A stretch of DNA of 64,000 nt from Phytophthora sp. 'mugwort' (taxonomy: Eukaryota; Oomycota; Peronosporomycetes; Peronosporales; Peronosporaceae). The position numbers and the translations under genes are program-made. Position 1 is the stretch's first letter; the number at the start of each line of letters is the position of its first letter. Location: the NCBI GenBank assembly GCA_033558025.1, contig JAUCEF010000007.1:5952001-6016000 (forward strand). Reading direction: 5' to 3'. A model generated the notes under the pieces. That model saw only the letters and a program-made list of their open reading frames with translations, ran no database searches and was not told the DNA's origin. This document shows, piece after piece, positions 20,901 to 31,143 of the stretch.

Positions 20901-23900
20901 AGACACTTGGAAGAGCACGCGGAAGACAGACGTGAGGTAACGTGTCATCTCATCAAGTGAAATAAATCCATCGCCATTGAAGTCGAATAACGAGAAGGCC
21001 GCCTCCACTTTTTGATCCTTTGTACCACCACATAACACAGACAACCCGCTAGCAAGCTCTCCAAAGTCCACGGCACCACTGTTGTCCCTATCAAAAAGAT
21101 CAAAGAGACCGTCAACAACCTCTTGCAGCTTTTTCTGCGTGTCAGGATCTGATGCCCGAAGCCCATTCGATTTCTGACCACTAAGCACCTTGCGAAAGCT
21201 TTCATTGAAGGCATCCCGCGATAATAGTCCGTCTTCATCCGCTTCACCGGCAAAAATCTCAAATACTTCTTCCGGTTCATATTGAGCAAGATTCGTTAGC
21301 TGCTTAATTTCATTAAGTGGCATCCAATGCAGTGAAGAGTCGACGATGGCGCTCTTCGCCACAGCACTGCTAATCCCTGCCTGTGCTGGGGAGTTGTACC
21401 ATGTCAAGAACTCATCATAACTCAATTTGCCATCATTGTTGGAATCCGCTTCCAGAAACGCCTGCTCCGCCGTAACCACGCCGAGTTCCTCAGCGGATAC
21501 GCCAGTTTCCTGCCTCATTTCGGGTTGCACTTCGTACAACACTTTGAAGATAGATGTAAGATATCGTTTCATCTCGTCAAGTGAAATAAACCCATCAGCG
21601 TTAAAATCGTAGAGACGGAATGCTGCTTTCACTTTGGCATCTCGTGCGCCTTTGCAGAGAACTGAGAGCCCACTAGCCAGCTCACTGAAATCAATCTGCC
21701 CATTTCCATCCCGGTCAAACACATCGTACAAGCGATCTGCTACCATCTTAGCGCGCAGCTTTTCGATTTGGGTGCGCGGATGAGCCATTTCGATGATCTC
21801 AAAAAAGCACTTGTCGAACGACTCTTGGTTCAGCATTCCATCCTCATCTGCATGCTCAGCAAACCGTTCGAAAACCTCAACCACGTCCAGGTTGCCTAGA
21901 TTCGTCAATTGCCGCACCTCATTGAGATCTAAAGGAGCCACTATGTCGTTGAAAGACGCCTGCTCTGGTCTTGAATACCATTTCTGAAACTCCTCGAAAT
22001 TCAGTTTTCCATCATGATTAACGTCAGCGACCTCAAAAATTTCGCTTGCTGTTGCTATAGCTAAAGTGTCCGCTGAAATTCCAAGCTGCTGCTGACGTGT
22101 AGGATCGAGTGCGTAAAGCAACTTGAATACCGATCCCAAATAGTGAGTCATCTCGTCCTGAGAAATGACGCCGTCTCCATTCGTGTCGTAAACTTTAAAT
22201 GCAGCCAGAACCTTCGCATCTCGGGTAGAAGCGCCACATAAAAAAGACAATCCGCTAATAAGCTCGTTGAACTCAACGATACCCTTTTGCTCGGTGTCAA
22301 ATGCGGTAAATAGCCGGTCAATCACTTCGTGCACCCGAGTGCTTTCATCTACGGATAAAGTCGGAGTAGCTTTGCTGCATATGTGTTTGTAAAAACACTC
22401 ATCAAAGACACGTCGCGGAATTTGTTTGCCATCACCAGCTGCCGAGGCAAAGATCTCTGACACCTCATCCAGAGGCATTACTTCTAATCCAGACAGCTTC
22501 TTCGCAACTTCAATAGGGATGACGTCCGGTGTATTCGCCTCGCTCGAACCCGATAAAGAAGTTGAAACAGGAGCAATAGACGGTGAGACCTTGCTGCCGT
22601 TTAAGATGTGTGATTGCTGACGTTGAGTGTGAGGATTTTGTTGCTTAAACCAGACTCGGAACTCGTCGAAACTCAATTGCCCGTCGCGGTTGTGGTCGAA
22701 AACTCGAAAGCATTCCCTTGTAGTCGTTTTAGCGAGTTGCTCAGGCATCATTCCAGTCTTCGCTGGCAACTCTGGGGATGCCTTAAACATCACCTTGAAG
22801 ACGGATGTCAAGTATGAAATCATTTCCTCTGGGGAGATGAAACCATCGTGGTTGACATCGTACAAGGTGAACATCGATTTAGCCTTGTCGGCTCGACTTC
22901 CGCCGCAGAGAATCGAGAGTCCAGCACCGAGTTCCTGCACGTCGACATACCCGTTCTTGTCGGAATCAAATAGCTCAAAAAGTTCTTTCAGAAGCTGCTG
23001 AGTCTTCATCTGCACCACACGACTAATTCGTCCGTCTTTCGCTAGCAGTTTGTTAAAACAGCGGAAGAAAATTGGTTGAGATACGTTGCCCTCCCTATCC
23101 GCCGAAGCTTGAAAGAACTCAAAAATATCGTTAACATCGTACGCGCCAAGGTTCGTCAGCTCCTTCATTTCATTGAGTACTCCTTTTGCGGACATCGTAG
23201 ACACCCGCGGGGATGATACCGCGTCGTTTGAGACAGCGGGTGCACTTGCAGGTTCTTGCTGTTGTTGCATCACGGGTAGCTGAGAGGCGCTTTGAGTGCT
23301 GTACCATTTGGTAAACTCTTCAAAACTCAAGCGATCGTCCTGATTTGCATCAGCAAGAGTAAACGCATCTGCTGCTGTAATCTGAGCAAGTTCTTCTGGA
23401 GAAATCCCGTGAAGCTGCTGCACTGTGGCAGGAGAAGTCATGAAAACGATCCGGTACACTGAAGCCAGGTATGTTTCCATTTCATCTCGCGAGATAAATC
23501 CATCTTGGTTGATATCAAACAAAGTGAACGCACATTTGATTTTCTCTTGCTGAGACCCGCTGCAAAAGATCGAAATGCCACTGGATAATTCACAGAAATC
23601 AACGAAACCATCGTGATCAGTGTCAAAGCCGTCAAACAAAGTCTCCATAATTTTCTGCAGTCGGTTCTTTTCCGCAGCATTCATTTTGTGTTTGGTACTC
23701 GCAGCCTGCTCCTCAACGAGTTCCTCGACGATAGAAAGGAAAGCTTCCCGTGACAGGACACCATCTTTGTTCACTTTCGCCGCAATGATTTCAAAAACAT
23801 CGCTTGGGGTCCGATCGCACAGGCCTGTGAGTGAGGCAACAAAGTTTGATGTTTCAAACGACTGGTTGCCACCCATTACGGGCTGACGTGGTGGCCCTGC

Positions 23901-25649
23901 AGATGGACCCATCGTGGATTGCTGGAAGTGACGCCCATAAACCCAATACCACGAACGAAACTCTTCCAACGATAGTTTTCCATCTCGGTTTACATCCAAC
24001 TCCTCGAAAGCTTGCATCGTTGTGTAGTGAGCAAGAGCTCTAGCGTCAATTCCGATCAATTGTCTTGTAGATGGCGTCGACTCGTACACCATATTAAAGA
24101 CTGATGCTAAGTACGTCTCCATCTCCTGCTGCGAAATGAATCCATCGCCATCGGTGTCGAAAAGCGAAAACGCTGCCACTACTTTGTCTTCATTTGAACC
24201 GCCACATAGCACCGACAGTCCGCTGCTTAACTCCATAAAGTCTACCGAGTCACTTTCATCCTCGTCAAATGCATCGAAAAGTCGATCCAAAAACTTCTCA
24301 ATGTCGCGGGTAGACTCCCGATTTAGTCTCTCTAGAATAGCATGGAAGCATCGCTTGAACTCGGCGCGAGTAAGCACTTGTTTCTTGTCACTATTACTAG
24401 TCGATGAACCGCTGAAAATGGAGAAAAGGTCGGATGCACTCAGTGCAGAAAGACCCGTTACTTCGCGTAGAGTGGTCAAGTCGAGACCTTCCGAAGCGTG
24501 CATGCCGTTCACAGATATTTTGCCCCCACTGGTATTCTCACGCTTCGCAGCAACGAGTTTTGTAGGTCCAGGCTTCGAGTACCATTGACGGAATGCCTCA
24601 TAAGACAACTTTCCCTCCCGATTCAGTGTTGACTCGGCGAAACACTGACTTGCCGTTACGATCCCCAACTCCGCTGGATTGACACTGTGATCACGAAGCA
24701 ACAAAAGACGCAACAGTTAGTATAAATACGTCTCCAGACAAAGTAAAAACACCCCAGCCTCGCTCCAAACGCACTTGTTCTGCTGGAACAACTCTGGCGA
24801 CGATTCTCCGATCACTAAGAAGACTGCGGTCAGGTATTTCGTCATCTCTTCCTTCGAGATGAACCCGTCGCCGTCCATGTCATAAAGTTCAAACGTCAGC
24901 TGAATCTTCTCGTCGCGTTCTCCACAAGCAAAGACCGAGACACCTCCAAGGAAATCGGCCACGTCCACGATGTCTTTGCGCACACTTTGCTCCTCAAACA
25001 TGTCGAAGAGCCTGGTAAACATCTTCCTCGCCTGCGGGTCGTAGCGTCCCGACTGCGACAATATCTTCTCCAGGCAGCGATTGAAGGTAATCCGATCCAA
25101 GGCGCCCGTGGGACAGGCCTGCGTAAACACGTTGACGAGCTGCGGTAGCTCGAAGTCTGCAAGATCGATCTCCACCTCGTCCTCCGTGGACGCCGCAGCA
25201 TCTCGTTCTCCAGCGTCTTCCTTTTCCTCAAAGTCATAGACGTCCTCGTCCTCTTCGTTCGCCTCGGAGGTCGTCGTGACTGCCTGATACTCGCGTCGAT
25301 CGGGCGTCCCGCGGGTCCTGGCTTCGCGCTTGTAGCTGTGGTGGATGCGGTGTCTCTGCTTGACGCCCTTTCTAGCTGGCTCGTGGGCTCTAACTAGCTC
25401 GCCATCCAGCACGAGGTAGAGCACGGCGTTCTCGAACAGCTCGGGCGAGCGGCACAATAGCGACAAAGGGTAGAACACGTGGCTGGAGGCGTGCCGCACC
25501 GCCACGGGCGCCTTGCTGAGCGCTGGGAAGCCTGCCGCGACGCACTGCAGCAGCTCCGGGAGCGGTAGCCCGGCACACAACAGCAGTTCGCGTGCCTCGT
25601 CGCCTAGCAGCAGCGTGACGACGCTCACACGCGCCGCCTCCTGCGTCAT
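17981..25649 (-). CDS. giant EF-hand array protein, about 2498 aa, 33 EF-hand loops
   Basis: complement(join(17981-18001, 18084-24684, 24775-25649)). The introns are 90 and 82 bp. The last one restores the EFKKW ending seen in the other repeats in place of a 15-residue hydrophobic read-through. Residues 1-90 form a compact hydrophobic domain, possibly a ubiquitin-like or DCX-like fold, followed by an acidic linker. Then come eleven repeats of about 200 aa. Each has a helical lead (LTNL...EVFEIFAE.ADEDG.LSREAF) and three EF-hands: FD.D..G.VDF.EL.SGLSVLCGGS, LYD.N.DGFIS.DEM.RYLTSVFKVLYE, and AD.N.DGKLSF.EF..WY. About 30 of 33 loops look able to bind calcium; repeat 1 has a degenerate first loop. 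The repeat most resembles calaxin/NCS-type calcium sensors. No membrane span or signal peptide is seen. It is presumably a large calcium-responsive scaffold; a ciliary role is only suggested by the repeat type and neighbours. Confidence 0.85.
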
Positions 25650-26439
25650 CTTGTCTCTCTGCCTTGGGCTTGCTTAACCTTAGGCTCCAGGGGATTCCGC
25701 ACTCGTTCACTTCACTTTCGGGACTTTTTGGCTTAGGAACGCGGAAGGGGGGATTTACCAAGCGCACGTCTCTACACGATTCGACTAAGTACGCTGCACT
25801 ATTTGTAGGATGTACGGTACTTTTGAATAGGAGCCGTTGCATTTGCGGTTGAAGGGTGCTAGCAGGGAGGAGGCTCGGCTGGGCTGCAATGCCATCCTCG
25901 TCTCCAAGAAGGAACCACAACTAGGAAGATTGACCTGGGATTTGGTTCTTGGCCAACCTCTTATTTCGGGCGAGTCTAATTTGCGGTTTCTGGCTCACAA
26001 ATTCAGTCGGAAAGCTCTTGCTGGGCGTGCGCAGTTCATTGGGATGTCAATCCACACCGTCCAGTTCATAACTGCTCGCTAGTGTAGCGCTTTGTGAATA
26101 CATGTAATACGTCCAGCTTACTACGTAGTACTAAGCACTTCACTAGGCCTTCATTGTCGGTGATGTTCGAAGGACCGGCCGGCAGCGCAGGCAACGGTTG
26201 CCAGTCGGTGGCTCCGTTACGACGTTACTGTACATGTAACGTACCGACTCGCTGTGTCCCACGGCGCAATGCCGGTCCTTTCTTACGATAGTCGCGTGGT
26301 CGTCGACAAGCGCATCCCTGTGACACTGTCTGCTCCACTCATTGTGGCACTCACCAGCACAGTCATCATTCCCCGACTTCACGCCTGCCGAAGAAGCCTC
26401 TAGCAGTAGCAACCAAGCAATTCAATCCAGGTACTAAAG
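25650..26439. other. divergent intergenic region
   Basis: About 790 bp lie between the outward-facing EF-hand array gene and the first SemiSWEET-like gene. Open frames here are shadows or chance. I see no repeat. An ACTCATTGTGGCACTC stretch near 26336 weakly resembles the oomycete initiator but is too poor a match to annotate as one. Confidence 0.4.
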
Positions 26440-26817
26440 ATGGGTGTCGCCTACCAGACCATCGGCATGGTCGGCTCCTTCGTGATCGCGAGCTCCCTTG
26501 TTCCTCAAATGCGCAAAGTGTACAAGACGCGCAGTGCAAAGGATATTTCCTTGCGCTTCCAATTACTTTACTGCTTTGGCATTGGCCTCATCCTGGTCTA
26601 TGGCTTCGGTGAGAACCTGTGGCCAATCTACATCCCGGCGTCTGTAGAGGAGCTGGCAGGGCTCATCATGCTCGCCATGAAACTATACTATGACCGTGAT
26701 GAAACGAAGCCCGGAGCCTCCGGAGTCGACGACGAGAGCCAAGCACTTGAGCTGGGCGTGTCGCCCCTCACGCGGCGGAGTGAGATAAAATTCAATGGCA
26801 TAGTGCAGACGCCTTGA
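26440..26817 (+). CDS. SemiSWEET-like PQ-loop transporter, copy 1
   Basis: A 125-aa protein with one PQ-loop (MtN3-type) triple-helix bundle. Helix 1 (about 5-24) contains SSLVPQ with the PQ turn at 23-24, followed by the basic KVYKTRSAKDISL loop. Helix 2 (about 42-60) ends in VYGFGENLWP, and helix 3 (about 62-84) runs from SVEELAGLIMLAMKLYY. Three helices make half a SWEET sugar transporter, so it should act as a dimer, as bacterial SemiSWEETs do. The substrate (sugar or another small solute) is inferred, not shown. The C-terminal 40 residues are polar. It is the first of a tandem set in the same orientation. Confidence 0.85.
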   Translation: MGVAYQTIGMVGSFVIASSLVPQMRKVYKTRSAKDISLRFQLLYCFGIGLILVYGFGENLWPIYIPASVEELAGLIMLAMKLYYDRDETKPGASGVDDESQALELGVSPLTRRSEIKFNGIVQTP

Positions 26818-27044
26818 GCGCCGCACTTTGGCACACCAAGAGCGCCGAAGCAAACGATTATTTATTAACTCGAGGAAATTGAGGCGTTCATTTTGACAAA
26901 TTTATGTAGTTAGCTACCTTTGTGGTGATAAACTCCGAGCGTGGACGCAGCCGTTTTCGCTTCGTGCAGGCCAGAATGCAGGAAGACTTCGTTCAGCAAA
27001 TTGGCGTCGCTTCACTGCCAGGTCGACAGTGTCAGCATTAGGCT

Positions 27045-27303
27045 CTCAGCAACGCATTGGACAGACGACACGCCGTCACATTGGGGCTAGCTTTCAAAAT
27101 TCTCGAAGTCATGGGCTCGTTCATGATCGCCGCGTCACAGTGACGGTCACTCGTGCCCCCTATCAACAATATGTGGACATCACCGTTCGTTTCAGACTGA
27201 AATTCGTTCCTGTATGTGGCTGGCGTGTCCTCGTGGCAGCGTTCAGCTTCGGCGAGTCGCTGGGGCCAATCTGGATACACGCGGTTATCGAGAGCAATTG
27301 AAT
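27045..27303 (+). pseudogene. degenerate SemiSWEET-like copy
   Basis: Between copies 1 and 2, frame-disrupted fragments match the family. One frame reads VMGSFMIAASQ (cf. GSLLLSASLVPQ), and another further along reads FSFGESLGPIWIHAVIE (cf. YGFGENLWPIYIPASVEE). The PQ turn and the SAKDIS loop are lost, the two parts lie in different frames, and no ATG-to-stop product covers both. The order and spacing of the motifs fit a tandem duplicate that has decayed. Confidence 0.65.
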
Positions 27304-27479
27304 AATTGTCTTAAGTAAAGTAACAAGCGTTACGCAAATCGTGCCAAGAAGAGGTTGCGGAGTCCTACGATAACGGTACTGTACTGGTACATATTTATAC
27401 CTAGAGTTTTTGACAATTACGTTTGCCACTTTCGAATCCATTCGTCCCGACTCAAGCGCCTACCACTGACACCGGCACG

Positions 27480-27848
27480 ATGAGTGAAGCGTTCCAGATC
27501 GTTGGTTTCCTGGGCTCGCTGCTACTGTCGGCGTCACTGGTGCCTCAAATGGTGAAATTGTACAAGAACAAGAGCGCGAAAGACATCAGCCTCTCCTACC
27601 AGATCTCGTACGTGCTGGGACTCGCCATGATCGTGGCCTACGGCTTCGGCCGGTGGCTCTGGCCCGTGTACATCCCCGCGACGATTGAGCTATGCGCCGC
27701 CATCGTGGTCTTCAGCATGAAGCTCCACTACGACTGGCAGGACCGGAAACAGGACAGCAGCAAGACCCCCGGCGCAAGCCACGAGGTGGAAGTAGAGATC
27801 GCCTCGGCCATCTCGCGGAGTCGATGCGGCGAGGCAGCAACGATGTAG
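27480..27848 (+). CDS. SemiSWEET-like PQ-loop transporter, copy 2
   Basis: A 122-aa three-helix PQ-loop protein. The start is the ATG at 27480 (MSEAFQIVGFLGS), because the open frame upstream begins only with TTG. Helix 1 carries SASLVPQ, the loop KNKSAKDISLSYQ is nearly identical to that of copy 1, helix 2 ends in AYGFGRWLWPVYIP, and helix 3 follows (ELCAAIVVFSMKLHYDW). The tail is short and charged. The high similarity to copies 1 and 3 and the same strand indicate local duplication. Dimeric or hetero-oligomeric transport among the copies is possible but is inference. Confidence 0.85.
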   Translation: MSEAFQIVGFLGSLLLSASLVPQMVKLYKNKSAKDISLSYQISYVLGLAMIVAYGFGRWLWPVYIPATIELCAAIVVFSMKLHYDWQDRKQDSSKTPGASHEVEVEIASAISRSRCGEAATM

Positions 27849-28154
27849 TGACGTAGTAGATTTGCAGTTACAGCAGGGAATGCAAACGAAAAATGCAGGC
27901 CACCGTTAGCTCCGCACGCATTTGCATGCAGTTTTTTTTGCGGCACGCAAAGCAGACATCGCGCCTAAGACCTCTTATGTGTGCCTTTTTTTTTTATATG
28001 CAGCCATGTCCAAAGCAATACTGAATCCAAGTGGTTTCGCTGATAATTCCGACAAGCACAAACCAGCCAAACGACTGACGTGGGGCTGCGCTGCAGATTG
28101 CAGCAGCCCACATCCGAACCAGACGCGGAACACACACACATCACCTTCAGCACC

Positions 28155-28556
28155 ATGACCAACATGGAGACGTTCTATGACACGTTGGGCCTTGTGGGCT
28201 CCTTCCTCGTCTCGGCGGCGCTGGTCCCTCAAATCTACAAAGTCTTCAAGTCCAAGAGCGCCAAGGACATTTCAAAAGCATTCCAGTCGGTCTTCGTTGT
28301 CGGCATCACATGCATCACCATCTATGGCATGGGCGAGGGGCTGTGGCCCATCTGGATCCCATCAATGCTCGAGCTGCTTGGGGGAATCATCCTGCTCGTC
28401 ATGAAGCACTACTACGACTGGTGTGACGCCAAGCACGTCGAGAACGAGCGGGAGGAGACGCTTGTGGCCGTCGCCGCCGAGGAGGCTGTGCTCAGATCAT
28501 CCTCCGTCGCATTCACTGAAAAAATCACGCCACGAGGATCAGGCTTAAGTAAATAA
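28155..28556 (+). CDS. SemiSWEET-like PQ-loop transporter, copy 3
   Basis: A 133-aa three-helix PQ-loop protein starting MTNMETFYDTLGLVGS at the ATG at 28155. The PQ turn (SAALVPQIYKVFKSK), the SAKDIS loop, the YGMGEGLWPIWIP helix 2-3 turn and the third helix (LELLGGIILLVMKHYYDW) align with the other copies. The polar C-terminus is longer and distinct (about 35 residues), the usual site of divergence in this set. The region from 27849 to 28154 is promoter-like and contains a T-run near 27988 but no gene. Confidence 0.85.
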   Translation: MTNMETFYDTLGLVGSFLVSAALVPQIYKVFKSKSAKDISKAFQSVFVVGITCITIYGMGEGLWPIWIPSMLELLGGIILLVMKHYYDWCDAKHVENEREETLVAVAAEEAVLRSSSVAFTEKITPRGSGLSK

Positions 28557-28794
28557 TTGACCAGTAAATTGTTTTTTACTCCGCTCGAATTGGTCAAAAT
28601 AGCTCCATGGGGTGGCTCCCATTCGTCAAAATCAAATACAATATTTCTGCCAATCCTCGGTAGGAAGTGGTAAGAGCGGCTGTCAGCCAGGAAACGCCCT
28701 CGAATTACTTGGCACCACTAACAGCAGCAGCCAAGGAATCCGCTGTTCGTTTGCCCCCTCGCTCCACCAGCCTCAGCAGCAGCTCCACGCGAAG

Positions 28795-30232
28795 ATGCCG
28801 CCGAAGAAAAAAGCTGGGGGTCCATCAAAGAAGTCCGTCGAGAAGCAGAAGGAAAGGACCGTGGAGGACAAAACCTTTGGCCTCAAGAACAAGAAGAAGA
28901 GCAAGAATGTGCAGAAGTACATCCAGGAGGTGACCAAGCAAGTAAAGGGCGGCAACACGCGCGTCGACCGCATTAAAGAAAAGGAAGAGAAAAGGAAGAA
29001 AGACGCCAAGGCCGAACAGGAGAACTTAAAGAGTCTTTTCGCGGCCGCCATCAAGCAGCCCAAGGTGGGTTCTCTTTGCTTTGCTCTTTGCTTGTACAGT
29101 AGTAGACTCACCCTCTGTCTCTTATGAGCGTGCAGGTTCCTCCTGGAACGGACCCCAAGACGCTTCTCTGCGCCTTCTTCAAGGCTGGTGTGTGCTCAAA
29201 GGTGCCTTTTGATGTAGCAGAGATGAGGAAAAAGGTGGATATATTGTCTAACAACGATTGCCTTTTGTTTGTCATAGGGCAACCGCTGCAAGTTCTCGCA
29301 CGACTTGATGGTAGGTAAAAAGGCCGCTAAAATCGATCTGTATACGGACAACCGTGCCGAGAAAGAAGCAGGTGTGGCAACGATCTGCTTGGGGTTTGTT
29401 GTCCCTGAATTGGAGCTAATGAGGTGTGACCATTCTCTGCATTGCGATGTATCAGACCAAATTGACACATGGGATCTGGAGAAGCTGGAGAAGGTCGTCA
29501 ACGAAAAGCACCACGAAAAGAACACGAAGCAGACAGAAATTGTGTGCAAGCACTTTTTGGATGCCATTGAGAAGTCGCTGTACGGCTGGTTTTGGGTGTG
29601 CCCGAACGGCGGCACGTCTTGCAAGTACGTCAAAATTGCCGTGTCGTTTTTTATTATTACTTTTTCTGACTAAAGTGTCGCTACACAGATATCGTCATGC
29701 ACTTCCTCCTGGCTACGTGTTTAAGTCCAAAAAGGACCGTGAGCTTGAAAAGAGTAACAAGGTGGTGGAGATCTCCATCGAGGAAATTATCGAGCAGCAG
29801 CGTGCTAAGCTAGGGCCCAATGGCGGTACCCCGGTCACAGAGGAAACGCTGAAGAAATGGAAGGCCGACAAGTTGGCTCGCAAGAATGCGGAGGAGGCCA
29901 AGAAACTGAAGGAGCAGGCTAAGAGGACTGGAGGTCGCGGCACCAGTACGTTTGCTGGATGTGGATACATTGGTAAAAGAAGGGTTTTAACGTTCATTTT
30001 TCTACTTGTGTCTGTTCCAGTGAGTGGTCGTGCGCTGTTCACATACGATCCGTCCTTGTTCCGTGACGATGCGGATGCTGATGATGAAGCATACTCTGTC
30101 CAAAGCGATGAGGAAGACGATGAGGAGGAGGTGGAGCATAAGCCTTCCCCTGTCGTTGATGCGGCAGCAGCAGTGATGGACAAGAGTTTGTATCTGCAAG
30201 ACGTGGATGATCTCGACGCATTGAAGAAGTGA
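28795..30232 (+). CDS. ZC3H15: ZC3H15/DFRP1 (Tma46) CCCH zinc-finger protein
   Basis: Six exons: join(28795-29064, 29136-29201, 29278-29371, 29456-29624, 29689-29945, 30021-30232), 355 aa, all junctions GT-AG and in phase. The protein starts [20 protein letters not shown], as the family does. Two CCCH fingers are assembled across exon borders: one in [19 protein letters not shown] (C-X7-C-X5-C-X3-H) and a second with a 17-residue first spacer ending in [14 protein letters not shown] and the acidic C-terminus with [10 protein letters not shown] complete the pattern. The family partners the GTPase DRG1 (Rbg1 in yeast) on translating ribosomes. Introns 3 (84 bp) and 5 (75 bp) are stop-free and in frame, so retention would insert residues rather than truncate. 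Confidence 0.85.
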
Positions 30233-30512
30233 GGTTTTGACTTGAACCATCCTTCCGCGACAGCATGGGGTGCGACATTCCTGTTAAAGAGGTGCTTTCT
30301 AGACTTGTGGGCTCACTAGCCCGGATATTCTAGCGTCGTGTGCGAGGGCAACCCGGCAAGACACCAGGTTAGATGCGTGGTTTGTAACTATTTGCCCTAG
30401 AGCGGGCTAATGTGAAGCCTAGAGTCAAGCTGGAAAGCAAGTAGACTGACGGGAAATATACGTCTGGTTTCCGAGAACGCCTCCAAGCAATTCACTTGAG
30501 AGGCGCTGCTAC

Positions 30513-31063
30513 CTAGTTCAGCATCTCTTCTTCATTGTCGTCGCACTCTTTTTCGGGGCGGTCCCCTTGGCTCGCCTCACCAAATGTGAGTATCGTCGAG
30601 CTTGCGTTTTTCAGACGACCGACAATGTGCTCGGCTCGCTATGGAAAGTCGACAAAAGTGGAGTTAGTGCGCCTTCAAACCTAGTAACCACGTCCAACGC
30701 CAACGCAGGAATTCACCTCCTCTTGCATGCGGTGTAGCTCGTCCATTCCAGCCTGAATCATGGCAGCATCGTTCTCCAGCTGCCTGCAGTCGGAAGATGA
30801 AGGCATCAAAAACCAGTTACCATGGCAGCCAGTATATGGAGGACGCACCGGTGCGTGGTCAGCAGGTGCTTAAGCGTTTTGGTCAACTGCTTGGCCATCT
30901 CCTTCAAGCCGACCTCAGGCGACTCCACTCCCGTCGACATCTGCTGCTCCTCATCCTCCTCGCGCTCCTTTTGTGCCTCCTGCAGCCGCTGGGACAGCTC
31001 CTGCTCGATTTCCTCATCCTCTTGGCTCTCCATCAAGCGCGCTCTCCCTCTTGTCACTGGCAT
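30513..31063 (-). CDS. small coiled-coil protein, 135 aa
   Basis: complement(join(30513-30638, 30717-30783, 30849-31063)), with introns of 78 and 65 bp, all GT-AG and phase-consistent. The start is the ATG at 31063 (MPVTRGRARLMESQEDEE); the longer open frame upstream lacks an ATG. The protein is almost entirely charged helix: a Glu/Gln-rich coiled coil at about 10-45, then SPEVGLKEMAKQLTKTLKHLL, QLENDAAMIQAGMDELHRMQ and a short acidic tail. I do not recognise the family. Size and shape fit a subunit of a small coiled-coil complex, such as a BLOC, kinetochore or augmin type, but nothing decides among these. It starts 80 bp (or 164 bp, depending on the STT3 start) from STT3 in the opposite direction. 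Confidence 0.6.
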
Positions 31064-31143
31064 AGTTAGCTTCCTTGGTTTCCTTTCCCTTGTCGCTACA
31101 ATCTTCGAGTGAAAGGCAACGTTGCCGCACAAGGTGAAACAGA

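Noticed and set aside
25390..25920. 176-codon minus-strand open frame at the start of the EF-hand gene
   Set aside because: Different frame from the EF-hand gene start and low-complexity Arg/Ala-rich; a shadow.
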